From: Azophilus sp026709365
Lineage (GTDB): Bacteria; Pseudomonadota; Gammaproteobacteria; Pseudomonadales; Azotimanducaceae
DNA length: 64,000 nt
Assembly: GCA_965200175.1 (NCBI GenBank)
Contig: OZ241345.1
Coordinates: 3,410,001 to 3,474,000 of the forward strand
Direction: 5' to 3'
The notes beneath the pieces are model-generated. The model was given only the letters and a program-made list of their open reading frames with translations. It did no database searches and was not told the origin of the DNA. Positions 1 to 12,000 of the stretch are shown in pieces. A program made the position numbers and the translations under genes. The number at the start of each line of letters is the position of its first letter. Position 1 is the stretch's first letter.

Positions 1-1394
1 CCGACCGACCGCAGACCGTCGTGGTGGACTACTCGTGCCCCAACCTGGCCAAGGAGATGCACGTCGGACATCTGCGCAGCACCATCATCGGCGATGCGGT
101 GGCGCGCATTCTCGAGGCGCTCGGCCATCAGGTGATTCGACAGAACCATGTGGGTGATTGGGGCACCCAGTTCGGCATGCTGCTCGCGCACTTTGGCGAC
201 AGCGACGCGGATTCCGAGACGTTGAGCGACTTGGAGGCGTACTACCGCACGGCCAAGGCGCGGTTCGATGCACAGCCGGACTTTCAAGCCGCCAGCCGAG
301 CCATGGTGGTTGCCCTGCAAGCCGGCGAGGCGGGCGCCCGGGCCCGCTGGCAGCGGTTCATCAAAATCTCCCTGGATCACTGCCAAACGCTCTACGACCG
401 GCTTGGCGCGAGCCTGGGGCCCGAAGACGTCATGGCCGAAAGCGCCTACAACGACGCCTTGCCCGACGTGCTCAAGGCGCTCGGGCAACAGGGCCTGCTC
501 ACCGAGTCCGACGGCGCGCGCTGCGTCTTCCTGCCCGAGTTCCGGCGCAAGGACGGCGGCATAACGCCCTTGATCGCGCAAAAGTCCGATGGCGCCTACC
601 TGTACGCCACCACCGACCTGGCGGCGATTCGGCATCGTGCCCAAGCGCTCGGGGCCGACCGCGCCCTGTACTTCACCGACAGCCGCCAAGCCTTTCACTT
701 CAAGCAGGTGTTCGCGGTGGCCCGCCAGGCCGGCTTTGCGGGCGCGGCCTTAAGCCTTGAGCACATGCCCTTCGGCGCCATGCTCGGCAAGGACGGGAAG
801 CCGTTCAAGACCCGGGAGGGGGGCGTGATCAAGCTCACTGCCCTGCTGGACGAGGCCGAAGCCCGCGCGATGCGCCTGGTGCGCGAGAAGAACCCGCAGC
901 TCAGCACCGAGGAGCAGGCCGAGGTGGCGCGGGCGGTGGGCATCGGCGCGGTCAAGTACGCCGACCTGTCGAAGAATCGGACCAGCGACTACCTGTTCGA
1001 CTGGGAGCAGATGCTGGCCTTTGAGGGCAACACCGCGCCCTACCTGCTGTACGCCTGCGCCCGCATCCAAAGCCTGTTCCGGCGTGGCGACGTCGATCCG
1101 GAGTCCTTGGGCGGCAAGGCCCAGCCGAGCGCCGCTGCGGAGCGTGACCTGGCCTTCGTCCTAGCCCGCTTGCAGGAAGTGGTCGAGCAGGTCGCCGAGG
1201 ACGGCTATCCGCACGCGCTGTGCGCCTACCTCCACGATCTCGCCGCCACGTTCACCCGCTTCTACGAGCAGTGCCCCATTCTAGGGGCGGAGGGAGGCGA
1301 GCGCGGCAACCGGCTGCGGTTCGCCCAGCAAACGGCCCGCACCCTGCGCAAGGGCCTAGGCCTGCTGGGCATCGCGACGGTCCCCAAGATGTAG
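1..1394 (+). CDS. argS: Arginine--tRNA ligase, 5'-truncated by window edge
   Basis: Cytoplasmic class I aminoacyl-tRNA synthetase that charges tRNA(Arg). The reading frame is open from base 3, and the sequence before the first GTG (VDYSCPNLAKEMHVGHLRST) already belongs to the protein, so the real start lies left of the window. About 463 residues are present; the E. coli enzyme has 577, so roughly 115 N-terminal residues are missing. The class I HIGH signature is HVGH at bases 60-71. The KMSKS loop is replaced by a KTREGG-type sequence near base 807, as is normal for this family. The C-terminal anticodon-binding helical domain is complete and ends in the typical VPKM before TAG. No neighbour in the window shares its operon. 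Confidence 0.97.
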   Translation, partial: DRPQTVVVDYSCPNLAKEMHVGHLRSTIIGDAVARILEALGHQVIRQNHVGDWGTQFGMLLAHFGDSDADSETLSDLEAYYRTAKARFDAQPDFQAASRAMVVALQAGEAGARARWQRFIKISLDHCQTLYDRLGASLGPEDVMAESAYNDALPDVLKALGQQGLLTESDGARCVFLPEFRRKDGGITPLIAQKSDGAYLYATTDLAAIRHRAQALGADRALYFTDSRQAFHFKQVFAVARQAGFAGAALSLEHMPFGAMLGKDGKPFKTREGGVIKLTALLDEAEARAMRLVREKNPQLSTEEQAEVARAVGIGAVKYADLSKNRTSDYLFDWEQMLAFEGNTAPYLLYACARIQSLFRRGDVDPESLGGKAQPSAAAERDLAFVLARLQEVVEQVAEDGYPHALCAYLHDLAATFTRFYEQCPILGAEGGERGNRLRFAQQTARTLRKGLGLLGIATVPKM

Positions 1395-1463
1395 GCGCTC
1401 GCCAGGCGCAAAGTTGATTGACAGGGGCCGGGAGGCCGCCGACGGTCTCAAGGCGGGCCGATT

Positions 1464-2342
1464 TCAGCCTTTGGAGCGTTGCTGCCGCTCCAGCTCACGA
1501 ATGCGGGCTTCGGCCGCCCGCAGGGCGCGGCGCTGCTCGTCAATCACTTCCTGTTGCCCATCAATCAAGCCCCGTTGCTCGTCAATCACGCCCCGTTGCC
1601 CGTCAATCACGTCCCGTTGCCCGTCGATGACTTCCCGCTGCTCACCGATCTCGTCGCGTTGCTCGCCGATCACAATGTAAGGCTCCAGCCCCGACAGCAG
1701 ATACGCGCCCCGCGCCGGGTCATGGAAGCGCAGTCGATCACCCAAAAGGCGCAGGTCCAAGCCCAGAACCTCCGAACGATGGCACAGCCCCCCGTCGCGC
1801 TCCTCAAGATCGAACTCAACGTAACTGCCATCCGGCCCCAGCGCACGGCCCTTGAGGATCGGGTCCAAGTATTCGCCAGTCGGATCGTACTGCCAGTACT
1901 CCTGCACCCCAAGCCGTTCGTACAGGCGACGCTTGGGGCCCTCGTCCTCGCGCCAGGTGGTCTTCGAGGTCACCTCCAAGACCCAGTCGGGGGTCACGCC
2001 CTCCTCCCAGACCTTGAAGACCCGGCGGCCGGTGCGCTGCCCCACCCCGTGGGCCACGAACACATCCGGCGTCACCACCGCACGGGGGTTGCCCTCCTCG
2101 TAGTAAACGAAGTTGTTGCACCCCACGCAGACCTCCTCCGAGCGGTCGGCGTAATGCGCCAGCAGGAGGCCGAACACGTCAAACGACAGTTCGATGTGCA
2201 GAAAGCTCTCCCCCATCGGCTCATCGTCCGAGTCGGGGTAGTGGACGGGGGGCGGCGGTGCGCCCTTGGCGCGTTGGGGTTTCGCCGACGCGAAATCCCG
2301 CGCTTGCTTCGGGTACCCGGTCAGCGGTTCGGCTTGGGACAT
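1464..2342 (-). CDS. Uma2/DUF820-type nuclease-like protein with C-terminal heptad-repeat tail
   Basis: 292 residues from the ATG at 2342, chosen because AAGGAG sits six bases upstream; the longer frame to 2819 is low-complexity and has no ribosome site. Residues about 45-215 resemble the Uma2 (DUF820) PD-(D/E)XK nuclease-like family: TPDVFVA (Asp93) and WVLEVTSK (Glu123) match the usual acidic positions, followed by KRRLYERLGVQEYW. Known function of the family is poorly defined. Residues 225-273 are seven near-identical heptads (consensus IDEQREV), expected to form a coiled coil. Residues 14-28 are encoded by a palindromic repeat also found between genes here. The gene is alone, convergent with argS and divergent from the giant RHS gene. 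Confidence 0.8.
   Translation of the reverse strand: MSQAEPLTGYPKQARDFASAKPQRAKGAPPPPVHYPDSDDEPMGESFLHIELSFDVFGLLLAHYADRSEEVCVGCNNFVYYEEGNPRAVVTPDVFVAHGVGQRTGRRVFKVWEEGVTPDWVLEVTSKTTWREDEGPKRRLYERLGVQEYWQYDPTGEYLDPILKGRALGPDGSYVEFDLEERDGGLCHRSEVLGLDLRLLGDRLRFHDPARGAYLLSGLEPYIVIGEQRDEIGEQREVIDGQRDVIDGQRGVIDEQRGLIDGQQEVIDEQRRALRAAEARIRELERQQRSKG
1524..1670 (-). repeat. Seven tandem 21-bp units encoding a heptad coiled coil
   Basis: Seven 21-bp units in frame encode IGEQRDE, IGEQREV, IDGQRDV, IDGQRGV, IDEQRGL, IDGQQEV and IDEQRRA. The units are similar at DNA level (cccgttgctcgtcaatcac and variants on the plus strand), so copy number could change by slippage or unequal recombination without breaking the frame. 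Confidence 0.9.
2262..2300. repeat. Palindromic repeat copy D, inside the Uma2-like gene
   Basis: Hairpin gggtttcgc-cgac-gcgaaatcc (2277-2298) plus flanks resembling the copies at 2404 and 50525. It is translated in frame as ARDFASAKPQRAKGA near the N terminus of the Uma2-like protein, ahead of its conserved domain. The match to the other copies is by eye. Confidence 0.6.
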
Positions 2343-2403
2343 GGCGAGCTCCTTGGTGAGGCCGTTGCTCAACGGCGCCGACGTTAGCATAGCGCCGTGC
2401 GAG

Positions 2404-2448
2404 CGCGAACCTTTGGTTCGCGTATGGGTTTCGCCAGCGCGAAACTCC
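2404..2448. repeat. Palindromic repeat copy A (two hairpins), intergenic
   Basis: Two adjacent palindromes: cgcgaacc-ttt-ggttcgcg (2404-2422) and gtttcgc-cagc-gcgaaac (2428-2445). On the minus strand it reads GAGTTTCGCGCTGGCGAAAC, then CGAACCAAAGGTTCGCG, close to the copies at 50424 and 50525. It lies about 60 bases upstream of the Uma2-like start. Confidence 0.75.
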
Positions 2449-3000
2449 CCACCGGCCGCGTGAGTCTGGTTCCGACAGGTTTCTTGGCCCGCACGGAAGC
2501 AGGGGTTTCGGCGCAACTGCCCGGTCGCGCATTGGGCGTTGGCGAAAGCGGTGCGGCATCGGCCCGTTCCATTGACTTCAGGACGGGTGATGTTGGCAAG
2601 GAAGTCACGGCAAATCTGTAGGCCAGCACCGCACAACTCGTGCGAGATATCCCAAGCTCCGCAGCACAAACCCCTCCCGTTGCAGCGCCCGCAAAAGGCG
2701 ACCGGCGCACCGGCAGCCGCGGGGCCATGCCTGCAGTCCGCAACGGACCGAATCCAGCGCCCAAGCTGAAGTCGAGGGCGGGGCCTCCTCAATTCGCAAT
2801 GGCCTCGAACAACGCCCATACAGGCCCGTCCAGCCCCGGTCGCCCTGCCCTGGATGCCCCAAAAACCCCGTCAAAACTCGCATGGGGTTTTCGATAGCCA
2901 GCCCCTGGGCGCGCTCCAAAAATCCGCCCCGGATGCCGCCTCCGGTTGACCTCGCCGGAGGCCCGGAGGCGGCGGGAGCCAACCAGCCGGACACACGCAC
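2449..3000. other. Intergenic region upstream of the giant RHS gene
   Basis: No convincing gene on either strand: the long frames here lack ribosome sites and have shadow-like composition. It holds an inverted repeat aaaacccc ... ggggtttt (about 2862-2891) and the stronger hairpin at 2935-2973. I see no clear -10/-35 pair. Confidence 0.5.
2935..2973 (+). promoter_or_regulatory. Hairpin in the putative leader of the RHS gene
   Basis: Perfect 11-bp stem gccgcctccgg / ccggaggcggc with a 17-base loop, ending 27 bases before the ATG of the RHS gene. There is no T run, so it is not a classical terminator. It could slow expression or stabilise the mRNA; the role is inferred only from position. Confidence 0.45.
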
Positions 3001-6000
3001 ATGAACCGAACAAAGCGCCTCACCGCCCGCCGCCTGCTGCCGGGCCGATTCCCTTGCCCATCGACGACCATCCCGCCCGGGGATCACGCAAGACATGCCG
3101 ACAGTCCCTCTGTCGAACCGGGGCCAAACCGTGCCGCCAAGCACTCCGGACGCCGGTTCCGACGCTGGCGGGCGCTGGCGCTGACGGTCGGCCTGGTCGT
3201 CGGCTCGGCGGCCCACGCGGGGCTGTCCGCCAGCCCCAACCCGTCCGCCAACGGGTCGTACACGGTCTCCTGGACCAAAGTGGCCGGCGCGTTGAGCTAC
3301 CGGCTCCAAGAAGGCAATGCGATCGTCTTCAACGGCACAGGGCTTTCCAAGGCGTTTTCCGGCAAGGCGGCTGGCAGCTACACCTACAGGCTGCTGTACT
3401 GTGAGAATCTCGGTCATCCGATCGGCATCGCCTGCCTCCCCTCAGCCTATGATGCCCTGACGGTAACCGTCTCCGGCACCGCGCCCACCCCGCCTCCCGC
3501 TGCGCCGACGCTGACCGTCCCGGCAAACTCGAGCACAGGCAGCTACACCGTCTCTTGGACCAAGCCCTCGGGCGCCACCCGCTTCGAGCTTCAGGAGAAG
3601 GCGGGCACCGCTGGCTGGAAGGCGGCCTACGCCGGCGGCGCCACCTCAAGCGCGTTCGCCAACAAAGGCGCCGGCACCTACGCCTATCGGGCGCGCGCCT
3701 GCAAGGGAGCGGGCAACTGCGGCGGCTGGTCCGCAAGCCGCAGCGTCCAAGTGATTCGCTTCTCAGCGACGATCACGGCCAGCCCAAACCCAGCGCCCGG
3801 CGGCAACTACAAGATCAGTTGGACCTCACCTGTATCCGGCGGCGGCTACCGGCTGCACGAGCGCTTCAACAACGGCCGGGCCACCATCCACACGGTCGTC
3901 GGCCGCAGCAAGACCTTCGCCAACAAGGCGCCGGGCCGCTACGCCTACCGCTTGGATGCCTGCCTCACCATACTCGGCCAGAGCACCTGCTACTCCACCA
4001 ACGCCTCAGTGACCGTGACGGTGCCCGCTCCAGCGCCCACCGGGACCATCTCGGCCAACCCGTCGCCCTGCATCATCCCTGCCGGCAAGACGCTCTGCTC
4101 GACGACGGTGACCTGGTCCACGCAGAACGCGGGGTCGCCCTGCGTGTACCTGAAGACGTCCGAAGCCAAGTTCGCCTGCGGCAGGAGCGGCTCCAAGGTC
4201 GCGCCTTGGATCCACCAGCAAGGCCGAACCCTGGAGCTCAAGAACGGCGGCACCTACGCAGCCGCCACCCTAGCCAGCACGTTCGTCAAGGGCGTTCCGG
4301 CACCGACGCCCGCGCCGACGGTCTCCGCCTCCTTCAACCTGCGTGAAGTCCAGCTGGGCGGCAGCGCCAGATTGTCCTGGTCGTCACGCAACGCGACCAG
4401 CTGCTCCGGCTCGTCCAGCCTCGGCTCCACCAGCCCATCCGGGTCCGCCAACCTCACGCCGAGCAGCGTGGGCAACTTCAGCGTCACCGTGACTTGCACT
4501 GGGGACGGCGGCAGCGGCAGCGCCACGGCGAAAGTGCATGTCGTGGACGTCCCGGATGCGCCGGCGACGCCCACGGTGACCGCATCGGGAAGCACGACGC
4601 TGAAAGTCTCCTGGACGGCACCCCGCAACAACGGCTCGGCAATCAGCGGCTATGAGGTCCGCCACCGCGTCAACGCGGGCAACGCCAACTGGGGCGGCCC
4701 CTCAAGCGCGGGAACCAGCACAGCCACAACCCTATCGGGCCTCGCGGCCAACACGGACTACCAAGTGCAGGTTCGTGCCAAGAATCGACTGGGCACGGGG
4801 AACTGGTCGGCGTCCGGCCAGGGCAAGACGTCGCGGCAAGCCGCCGCACCGACGGTCTCCGCCTCCTTCAACGTGCGTGAAGTCAAGCTGGGCGGCAGCG
4901 CCACCTTGTACTGGTCGTCACGCAACGCGACCAGCTGCTACGGCTCGCGCACCCTCGGCTCCACCAGCCCGTCCGGGTCCGCCACCCTCAAGCCCAGCGC
5001 CGTAGGCAACTACAGCGTCACCGTGACCTGCACCGGGCCGGGCGGCAGCGGCAGCGCCACCGCGACGGCCAAGGTCGTGGATATGCCCGCAAAGCCAGCC
5101 AAGCCCACCGTGACGGCAGCCGGACGCACGAGCCTGAAGGTGACTTGGAACGCCCCGGCCGACAACGGCTCGGCCATCACCGACTACGACGTCCAGTACC
5201 GCGTGAACGTCGTCCGCGCCCGCTGGCAAGACCACGCCTTCTCGGGGACGGGCACCAGCACCGTGATTTCGGGGCTGTCGAGGAACCCGACCTACGAAGT
5301 GCGCGTCCGCGCCACGAACAGCGCAGGCATGAGCCAGTGGTCGGATTCGGGAGAGGGTCGGACGGGGACTCCCGTTCAACCAACTCCGTCCACCCCTGCC
5401 AACTTCAACGCACCGCAACGCGACTCCGACGGCACCTACCAAATCTCCTGGCAATCATCGACGGGTGCGGTGCGCTACCAACTCCAGGAGCGCATCCTCA
5501 ACGGCTCATGGGCCGATGCCTACAAGGGCGATGCCACCTCGGTGGAACTCAAGAGTCGGCTCGTCACCACCTACGGCTATCGGGTGCGCGCTTGCGCGGG
5601 CGACGCCGAAAGCTCCTGCAGCGATTGGACCGGCGAACGGAAGGTCACCGTGAGCGGCGAGTTCATCGCCAACCCCAATCCGTCCTCGAACGGCAGCTAC
5701 ACGGTCACCTGGACGCCAGCGCCGTTCGCGGGACGGTACGACCTGCAGGAAAGCGCTGACGGCGGCGCCACCTGGCCAAGCACAAACACCCTCACTGCAA
5801 CCCAGAAATCGTTTTCCGGCAAGGCCGACGGCACTTACGTCTATCAGGTGCAAAGCTGCATCAACCTCGGCTCGCTGGGCGGCTGGGTCTGCACCCCGCT
5901 GTTTTCGTCGCAGCTCACCGTGACCGTGGCCCGATCGCTCGCGCCGCCAACCTTGAGCATTGCGCCGAACCCCGCGCCCGGGGGCACCTACCGGGTGTCT

Positions 6001-9000
6001 TGGACGGAATCAAAGAACGCTACGAGCTACATGCTTCAGGAACGCACGAACAACGGCGACTGGTCGGACGTGCCGGGCATCACTGGCCGGCTCAAAGACT
6101 TCTCCAACCCAAGCCCCGCAGTCTATGGCTATCAGGTCAGGGCCTGCGATGCTGACGACAAGTGCAGCTCCTGGAGCGTGGAGGCCACCGTGCGGGTTCC
6201 CCCGGCAGCGCCGACCGTCTCCGGGGAATGCAGCAACGGCAGCTACGAACTGTCCTGGACCACGGCAGCCGGCGCGGCCACCTACGTCGTCGAGCAGCGC
6301 GCGGGAACCGGCCCATGGACCGAGGCCCACAATGGCCCCGGCAACAGCAAGGCGCTCACCCTAACCGCTGGCACCAGCCACTCGTTCCGCGCCAAGGCCT
6401 GCGCGGCGGCCGCCAACTGCAGCGATTGGGGCGCAACCCTTGCGGTGACCGCGCCGGACTGCTCCAAACCGGACGTGCCCAAGAACCTGCGCCTCGACGC
6501 CACCGGGTCGGACGACTACAGCATTAGCTGGAACGCCATCAGCGGCAGCGGCATCAGCTACGTGCTTGAGCAGAAGCAAGGCTCGGGCGATTGGCAGGCC
6601 GAGCCCGCCACCACCGGACTCTCCAAGTCATACTCAAACCAAGCCGCCGGCACCTATCGATACCGCCTGCGGGCACGCTCCGGCTCGAACCTCTGGAGCG
6701 GCTACACGGGCGAGCTGTCCATCACCGTGCCAATCCCCCCGCCCGCGCCGGCCAACCTGACGATCAGCGAACCGAACGCAAACCGCGGCTTCAAGGTGTC
6801 TTGGGATGAAGTGCCCTGGACGGACGCAAGCTACCGGCTGCGGGAGTTCCACGCCGGGCAAGTAAACGTGGCCCCCCTGTCGAGCCCGTCCAGGACCTTC
6901 ACCAACAAGCCGCCCGGCACCTACCAATACCGGGTCAGCACCTGCGCCCCCGCCAGCAACTGCGGCAGCTACGGCAGCGCCCAGTCAGTGACGGTGCGGC
7001 CAGATGCGCCGGCGGCGCCCTCGCTGGCATGCAGCGGCACCGCCCACCGCCTGTCCTGGCCCGAGGTGCTTGGCGCGACCAGCTACAGGGTTCAGCAACG
7101 CCAAGGCCAAGGCGGTTGGAACGCCGCCTACAGCGTGCCGAACAACTCGGACACGCCCAACCTCACTGTCGGCAGCCAGTACGGCTTCCAAGCCAAGGCC
7201 TGCGCGGACAACGGCAACTGCGGCAATTGGAGCGCTACCGCCACGGCAACGGCGCCCAACTGCGCCAAGCTCGGCGTGCCGGGTGGCCTCGCCATCACCC
7301 CCACCGGCCCGGGCAGCTACAAGGTGGCTTGGAACGCAGCCTCCGGAACGGTGCGCGCCTACCAGCTCCAAGAGCGCATCGGCGCCGGGAGTTGGCGGGA
7401 CGTCCACAGCGGCGCCAGCCGGGAAAAGGCCTTCACGGGCAAGTCCAACGGCACCTACAGCTACCAAGCGCGCGCCTGCCCGCAGTCCGGGGCGTGCAGC
7501 GACTACAGCGCGCCGCGGTCCGTCACCGTGCCCATCCCCCCGCCCGTCCCCTCCGGGCTGGCGGCCACGGCCCCCGACGGAGGCGGCGGCTACAGAGTCT
7601 TCTGGAACGCCGTAACCTGGGGCCCAGCGGTGACCCATGCGCTTGAGGAGCGGCCCGCAGGCGGCAGCTGGACGGCAATCCACAACGGTGCCGCGGCCAC
7701 CTTCACAGTGGCCAGCTACGCCAACGGCAGCTACGCCTACCGGGTGCGCGCCTGCGCAGGCGGCGTCTGCGGCGGCTGGAACGACTCGCTAAGCGTGACT
7801 GTCGCCAACGTCGCGGTGGCCACCGTGGAGACCCCGCCCGCCCCATACATAGCCCCGGACTCGCTGGTGACGGCGGCGGAGATCAAGGCCACGGATTCCA
7901 CCGGCACCATCGCCGGCGCCTTCCGGGTCACCGAGTCCGGCGCGGCCAGCTACCGCATCCCCATCTACGCCACGCCCGGCACCGCCGGGGTGACGCCGGA
8001 GCTGGCACTGGCCTACAACTCCCAAGGCGGCAACGGCATCGCCGGCCTCGGCTGGGCCTTGGAGGGCGGCTCTGCCATAACCCGCTGCCGCGCCACCCGC
8101 CACCAGGACGGTGCGGCCAAGCCGATCCAGTGGAACGCCCAGGACAAATTCTGTTTGGATGGCCAGCGTCTGGTGCTGGAGAGCGGCACCTACGCCGCCC
8201 CGGGCTCCACCTACCGCACCGAGATCGACAGCTTCGCCACCGTCAAGGCGGTGGGCGGCACGGCGGGCCACCCGGACCACTTCGAGGTGCGCCGCAAGGA
8301 CGGCTCGGTGAGCCACTACGGCAACCTGCCCGGCGGCTCATACACCGACGCCAAGCGCCGCAACAGCCGGAACCAGACGCTGACCTGGGCGCTCAAGCGC
8401 TTCACCGACAGCGTCGGCAACCCGGTTTGGCACATCTACGCCGGCGGCGCCGACAGCCACCGGCTTTCGGAAGTGCGCTACGCCTACGGGTCCAAGCGCA
8501 AGATCGACGACCACCACGCGGCCATCAAGCTCATCTACCAGGACCGCAGCGACGGCATGAACGGCTACGTGGCCGGGCACAAGTTCGACAACCGCAAGCG
8601 GCTCGCCAAGGTGCAGACCCTCGGCCACGACGGCACCGCGCTCAAGGTGGTGCGGGAGATGCAGCTGGCCTATGGCAGCATGACCGGCAACAAGACCTCC
8701 CTCCTGAACTCGATTACCGAGTGCGCGGGCGATGCCGCAACGGCGGCCTGCAAGCCGGCGACGACGTTCACGCGGCCCGGCAACGCGGCTGGGTTCAAGC
8801 TCGCCGCCAGCGGCTCAGCGGACCTGACCCCGCGCAAGGACCGGGGCCTGCTCAGCCACCACCCGGCGGACATCAACGGCGACGGCATGATGGACCTCAT
8901 GTGGGTGGAGTGGGACGTGGACAAGAGTGACACGGACCACCACATCAAGTACGCGCTCTCGATGGGCGGCACGCTGCGGCCCGCCACGTTCGACGGCGGC

Positions 9001-12000
9001 GGCGCCTCCATCGAGCACATGGAGGACGTGAACAACCGCCTGCCCAACGTGCTGGCCCGGCCCATCGACTACAACGGCGACGGGCGGACCGACGTGGCGG
9101 TCTGGCGCGCCCGCGACGCGGTCTGGCGCGTCCACCTGTCGGCGCCGACGTTGGACGGCAGCTGGCGGCTGGCAGCGTCAACCGTCGAAACCCCGATCAC
9201 CAGCCGCTACGCCGCCTTCACCGACATCAACGGCGACGGCTTGGTGGACGCCGTTTACCCGCAGGCCGAGACCGACGACTCAACGATCGCGACCATGCGG
9301 GCGCGCCACTTGGAGCGGGACGCCATGCAGCCGGAAACGTCAAGCCGACCCTACAAGTTTGGAGCGGAGGCGACGCTGTTCACGGCACCCGGCGCGCGCT
9401 TCCGGAATTCGGGCACGAGCCCAGGTCCGAACATCGATGCCGCCGGCTACGACTTCAACGGCGACGGCCGGGCGGACTTCATCGCCACCGCCTATCTGCC
9501 GGACAACCCCGACGCAAACGAGGTGGAGTACACCCGCCCCGCCCGTCGGATCTACGTCTCCGGCCCCACCGGCTGGAAGCTGCACGCGGACTTCCACGGT
9601 GCCACGCTTCATGCCGCCGACTTGAACGGCGACGGCCTGACCGATCTGGTTCGCGAGGGGCGTTCCGGGAGCTTCTTGATCCCCTATCCTGAGATCAACA
9701 CCGGCACCGGGTTCACCACCCTCCCCTCCGTTGCCCTGCTGGATCCGGACAAGACGGCCCTGCTGCCGCCGACGGACGCAACCGGCGACGGCCAACCGGA
9801 CCTCGTATGGCACGATCGCAAGAAAAAGAGCATCAACGCGCTGCCCTTGGACCCCACCAACGGCTGGCTGGCCGGCGACTCACGCGCTGTATTGGTGGTG
9901 CCCAGAACCGACGGCAAGAAAACCTCCGCCCACCTGTTCCTAGACGCCGACGGCGACGGGGCTGTGGACTACCTGCGCATCTCCGACACAAGCAGCAAGG
10001 GCAAGCTGGAGACCTTCCCGTCCAAGAACGCGGGCCGCTTCCCGAGGCAGGTGTCGAGCATCAGGAATGGCCTGGGCGCGGTGACCGCCATCACCCACGA
10101 GAGCCTGGCCCGCACGGACCACTACGAGCGCCTCGACGTGCGGCGCACCGCCTTCCTGCCCCGGTTCTGCTACAGCTTCGCCGGCGGCTCCGGCTGCCTG
10201 CCCTACGCCAACCCCATCGACCCCGAGCTCAAGGACAAGGACGAGCACGGCAACCCGCTGAACGACGCCCAGAAGCTGGCCAACGCCAAGGCGCTGCTCG
10301 CCAAGCGGACCGACGACTTCCACAAGGCGCTGAACGGCGGCTGGAGCCTGCCCGCCGGGGCCCAGACCCTCGGCAAGGCCGGCCCCGTGCTGGAGTTCCG
10401 CGCGCCGCTGCCGGTGGTGACCCGGGTGGAGGGCACCGCCCCCGCCGCGGGCGCCGCGCCCGGCAACGTGGCCACCGGCGCCACGAGCGCGGTGGAGCAC
10501 TTCTACGCCGACGCCAAGGTGCAGGCCATGAGCCGCGGCCCGCTCGGCTTCGGCCAGCTCAAGACCAAGGACATGCAGACCGGCGTGGAGACCACCACCC
10601 GCTACCGGCACGACTTCCCGTTCACCGGCCTGCCGGTCTCCACCGTGGCGGCGCTGCCGGTCAAGTCGGGCCAGGGGACGGTCCTGCGGCGGCTCTCGGA
10701 GTCCGCCACCACCTGGAAGCTGACCGGGTTCCAGACTAGCTGGGCGGCGACCGCCAAGGCCTCCGGCACGGCGGCGCTCGGCGCGCTGCGGCCCCATGCG
10801 GCACGGACGGTCGAGAAGTCCCACGACCTCAACGACGGGGCCGACGCCGCGCCCAAACTGCTCACCACGGTGACCACCGACCTGGAGCAGGACGCCCACG
10901 GCAACGCCACCAAGGTGACGGTGGCCACCGAGGGCGGCGCAGAGGGCCGCAGCCGCGTCTTCAGGGCCGAGACGGCGAACGTGTACGGCCCGACCGATGC
11001 CGACCGGCGGCTCGGGCGGCTGACGGCCACCACCGTGACCCACGCCCGGCGCGAGTCCGGCCAGAGCGAGGCGGACGCCCTGAAGGCCGTCCGGAAGAGC
11101 ACGTTCGCCTACTACGGCCAAAGCGCCTGCCCGGCGTCGAACAGCGCCCACGCGGGCCTGCTCTGCGAGGAGGTGACGGAGCCGGACCGCGAGCGGCTCA
11201 AGGTGACCACCACCCACGCCTACGACGCCTTCGGCAACCGGGTGCGCTCCAAGGTGGAGCACTTCGACGACCTGCCCGTCCCCGGCCAGCCCGCGCCGAC
11301 GGGCGACGCCCGCACCAAGACCCGCTGCGACAACGACACGGCCGCCTACGGCGCGCGGGGCCGCTTCGTGAAGGCCCGCTTCGACTGCGGGGGCCGCAAG
11401 CTCAGCGAGGTCGCGGCGCGCGACGCCCACGGCTCGCCCACCAAGGTGAGGCGGTTCCTGGACAAGGTGGGCGCCAGGTTCGTCGCCGACAGGACCAGGC
11501 GCACGCCCGGCGGCGCCGAGGTGCTCAGCGCCTCGGCCACCGGGGCGCACGTGATCGCCACCCGCGCCATGGGCGCGCCCAAGGGCAGCGGCGCGGCCGC
11601 CTGCCCGGCGGGCACCGCCTTCCACGAGCGCGTCCGCCACGGCGGCGGCGGCGAGTCCGTGACCTGCCTCGACGCGCTCGCCCGCGAGGTGCGGACGGCA
11701 ACCCGCGGGTTCGACGGGACCTGGATCCACGTGGACACCGAGCGCGACGCCCTGGGCCGGGTCCGGCGCGTCTCCGAGCCCCACCACGCGGGCGAGTCCC
11801 AGTGCTCCGCGGGCCAGGGCGACTCCAAGTGCTGGACGGCCACCGACCGCGACGTCCTCGGCCGGGCCGTGAAGGTCACCGGCCCCGACGGCAGCGCCAC
11901 CACGTTCGCCCACCGCGGGCTGGCCACCGCCACCACCAACGCGCTGGGCCAGACCGCCAGGGAGACCCGGAACGCCCTCGGCGAGACCGCCTCCACCCAG

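Noticed and set aside
2343..2819. N-terminal extension of the Uma2-like gene
   Set aside because: A good ribosome site marks the ATG at 2342; the upstream part is repeat-derived and unlike any protein.
2605..3417. 270-residue minus-strand frame across the RHS start
   Set aside because: Composition like a shadow frame, overlaps the signal peptide region of the RHS gene, no recognisable domain.
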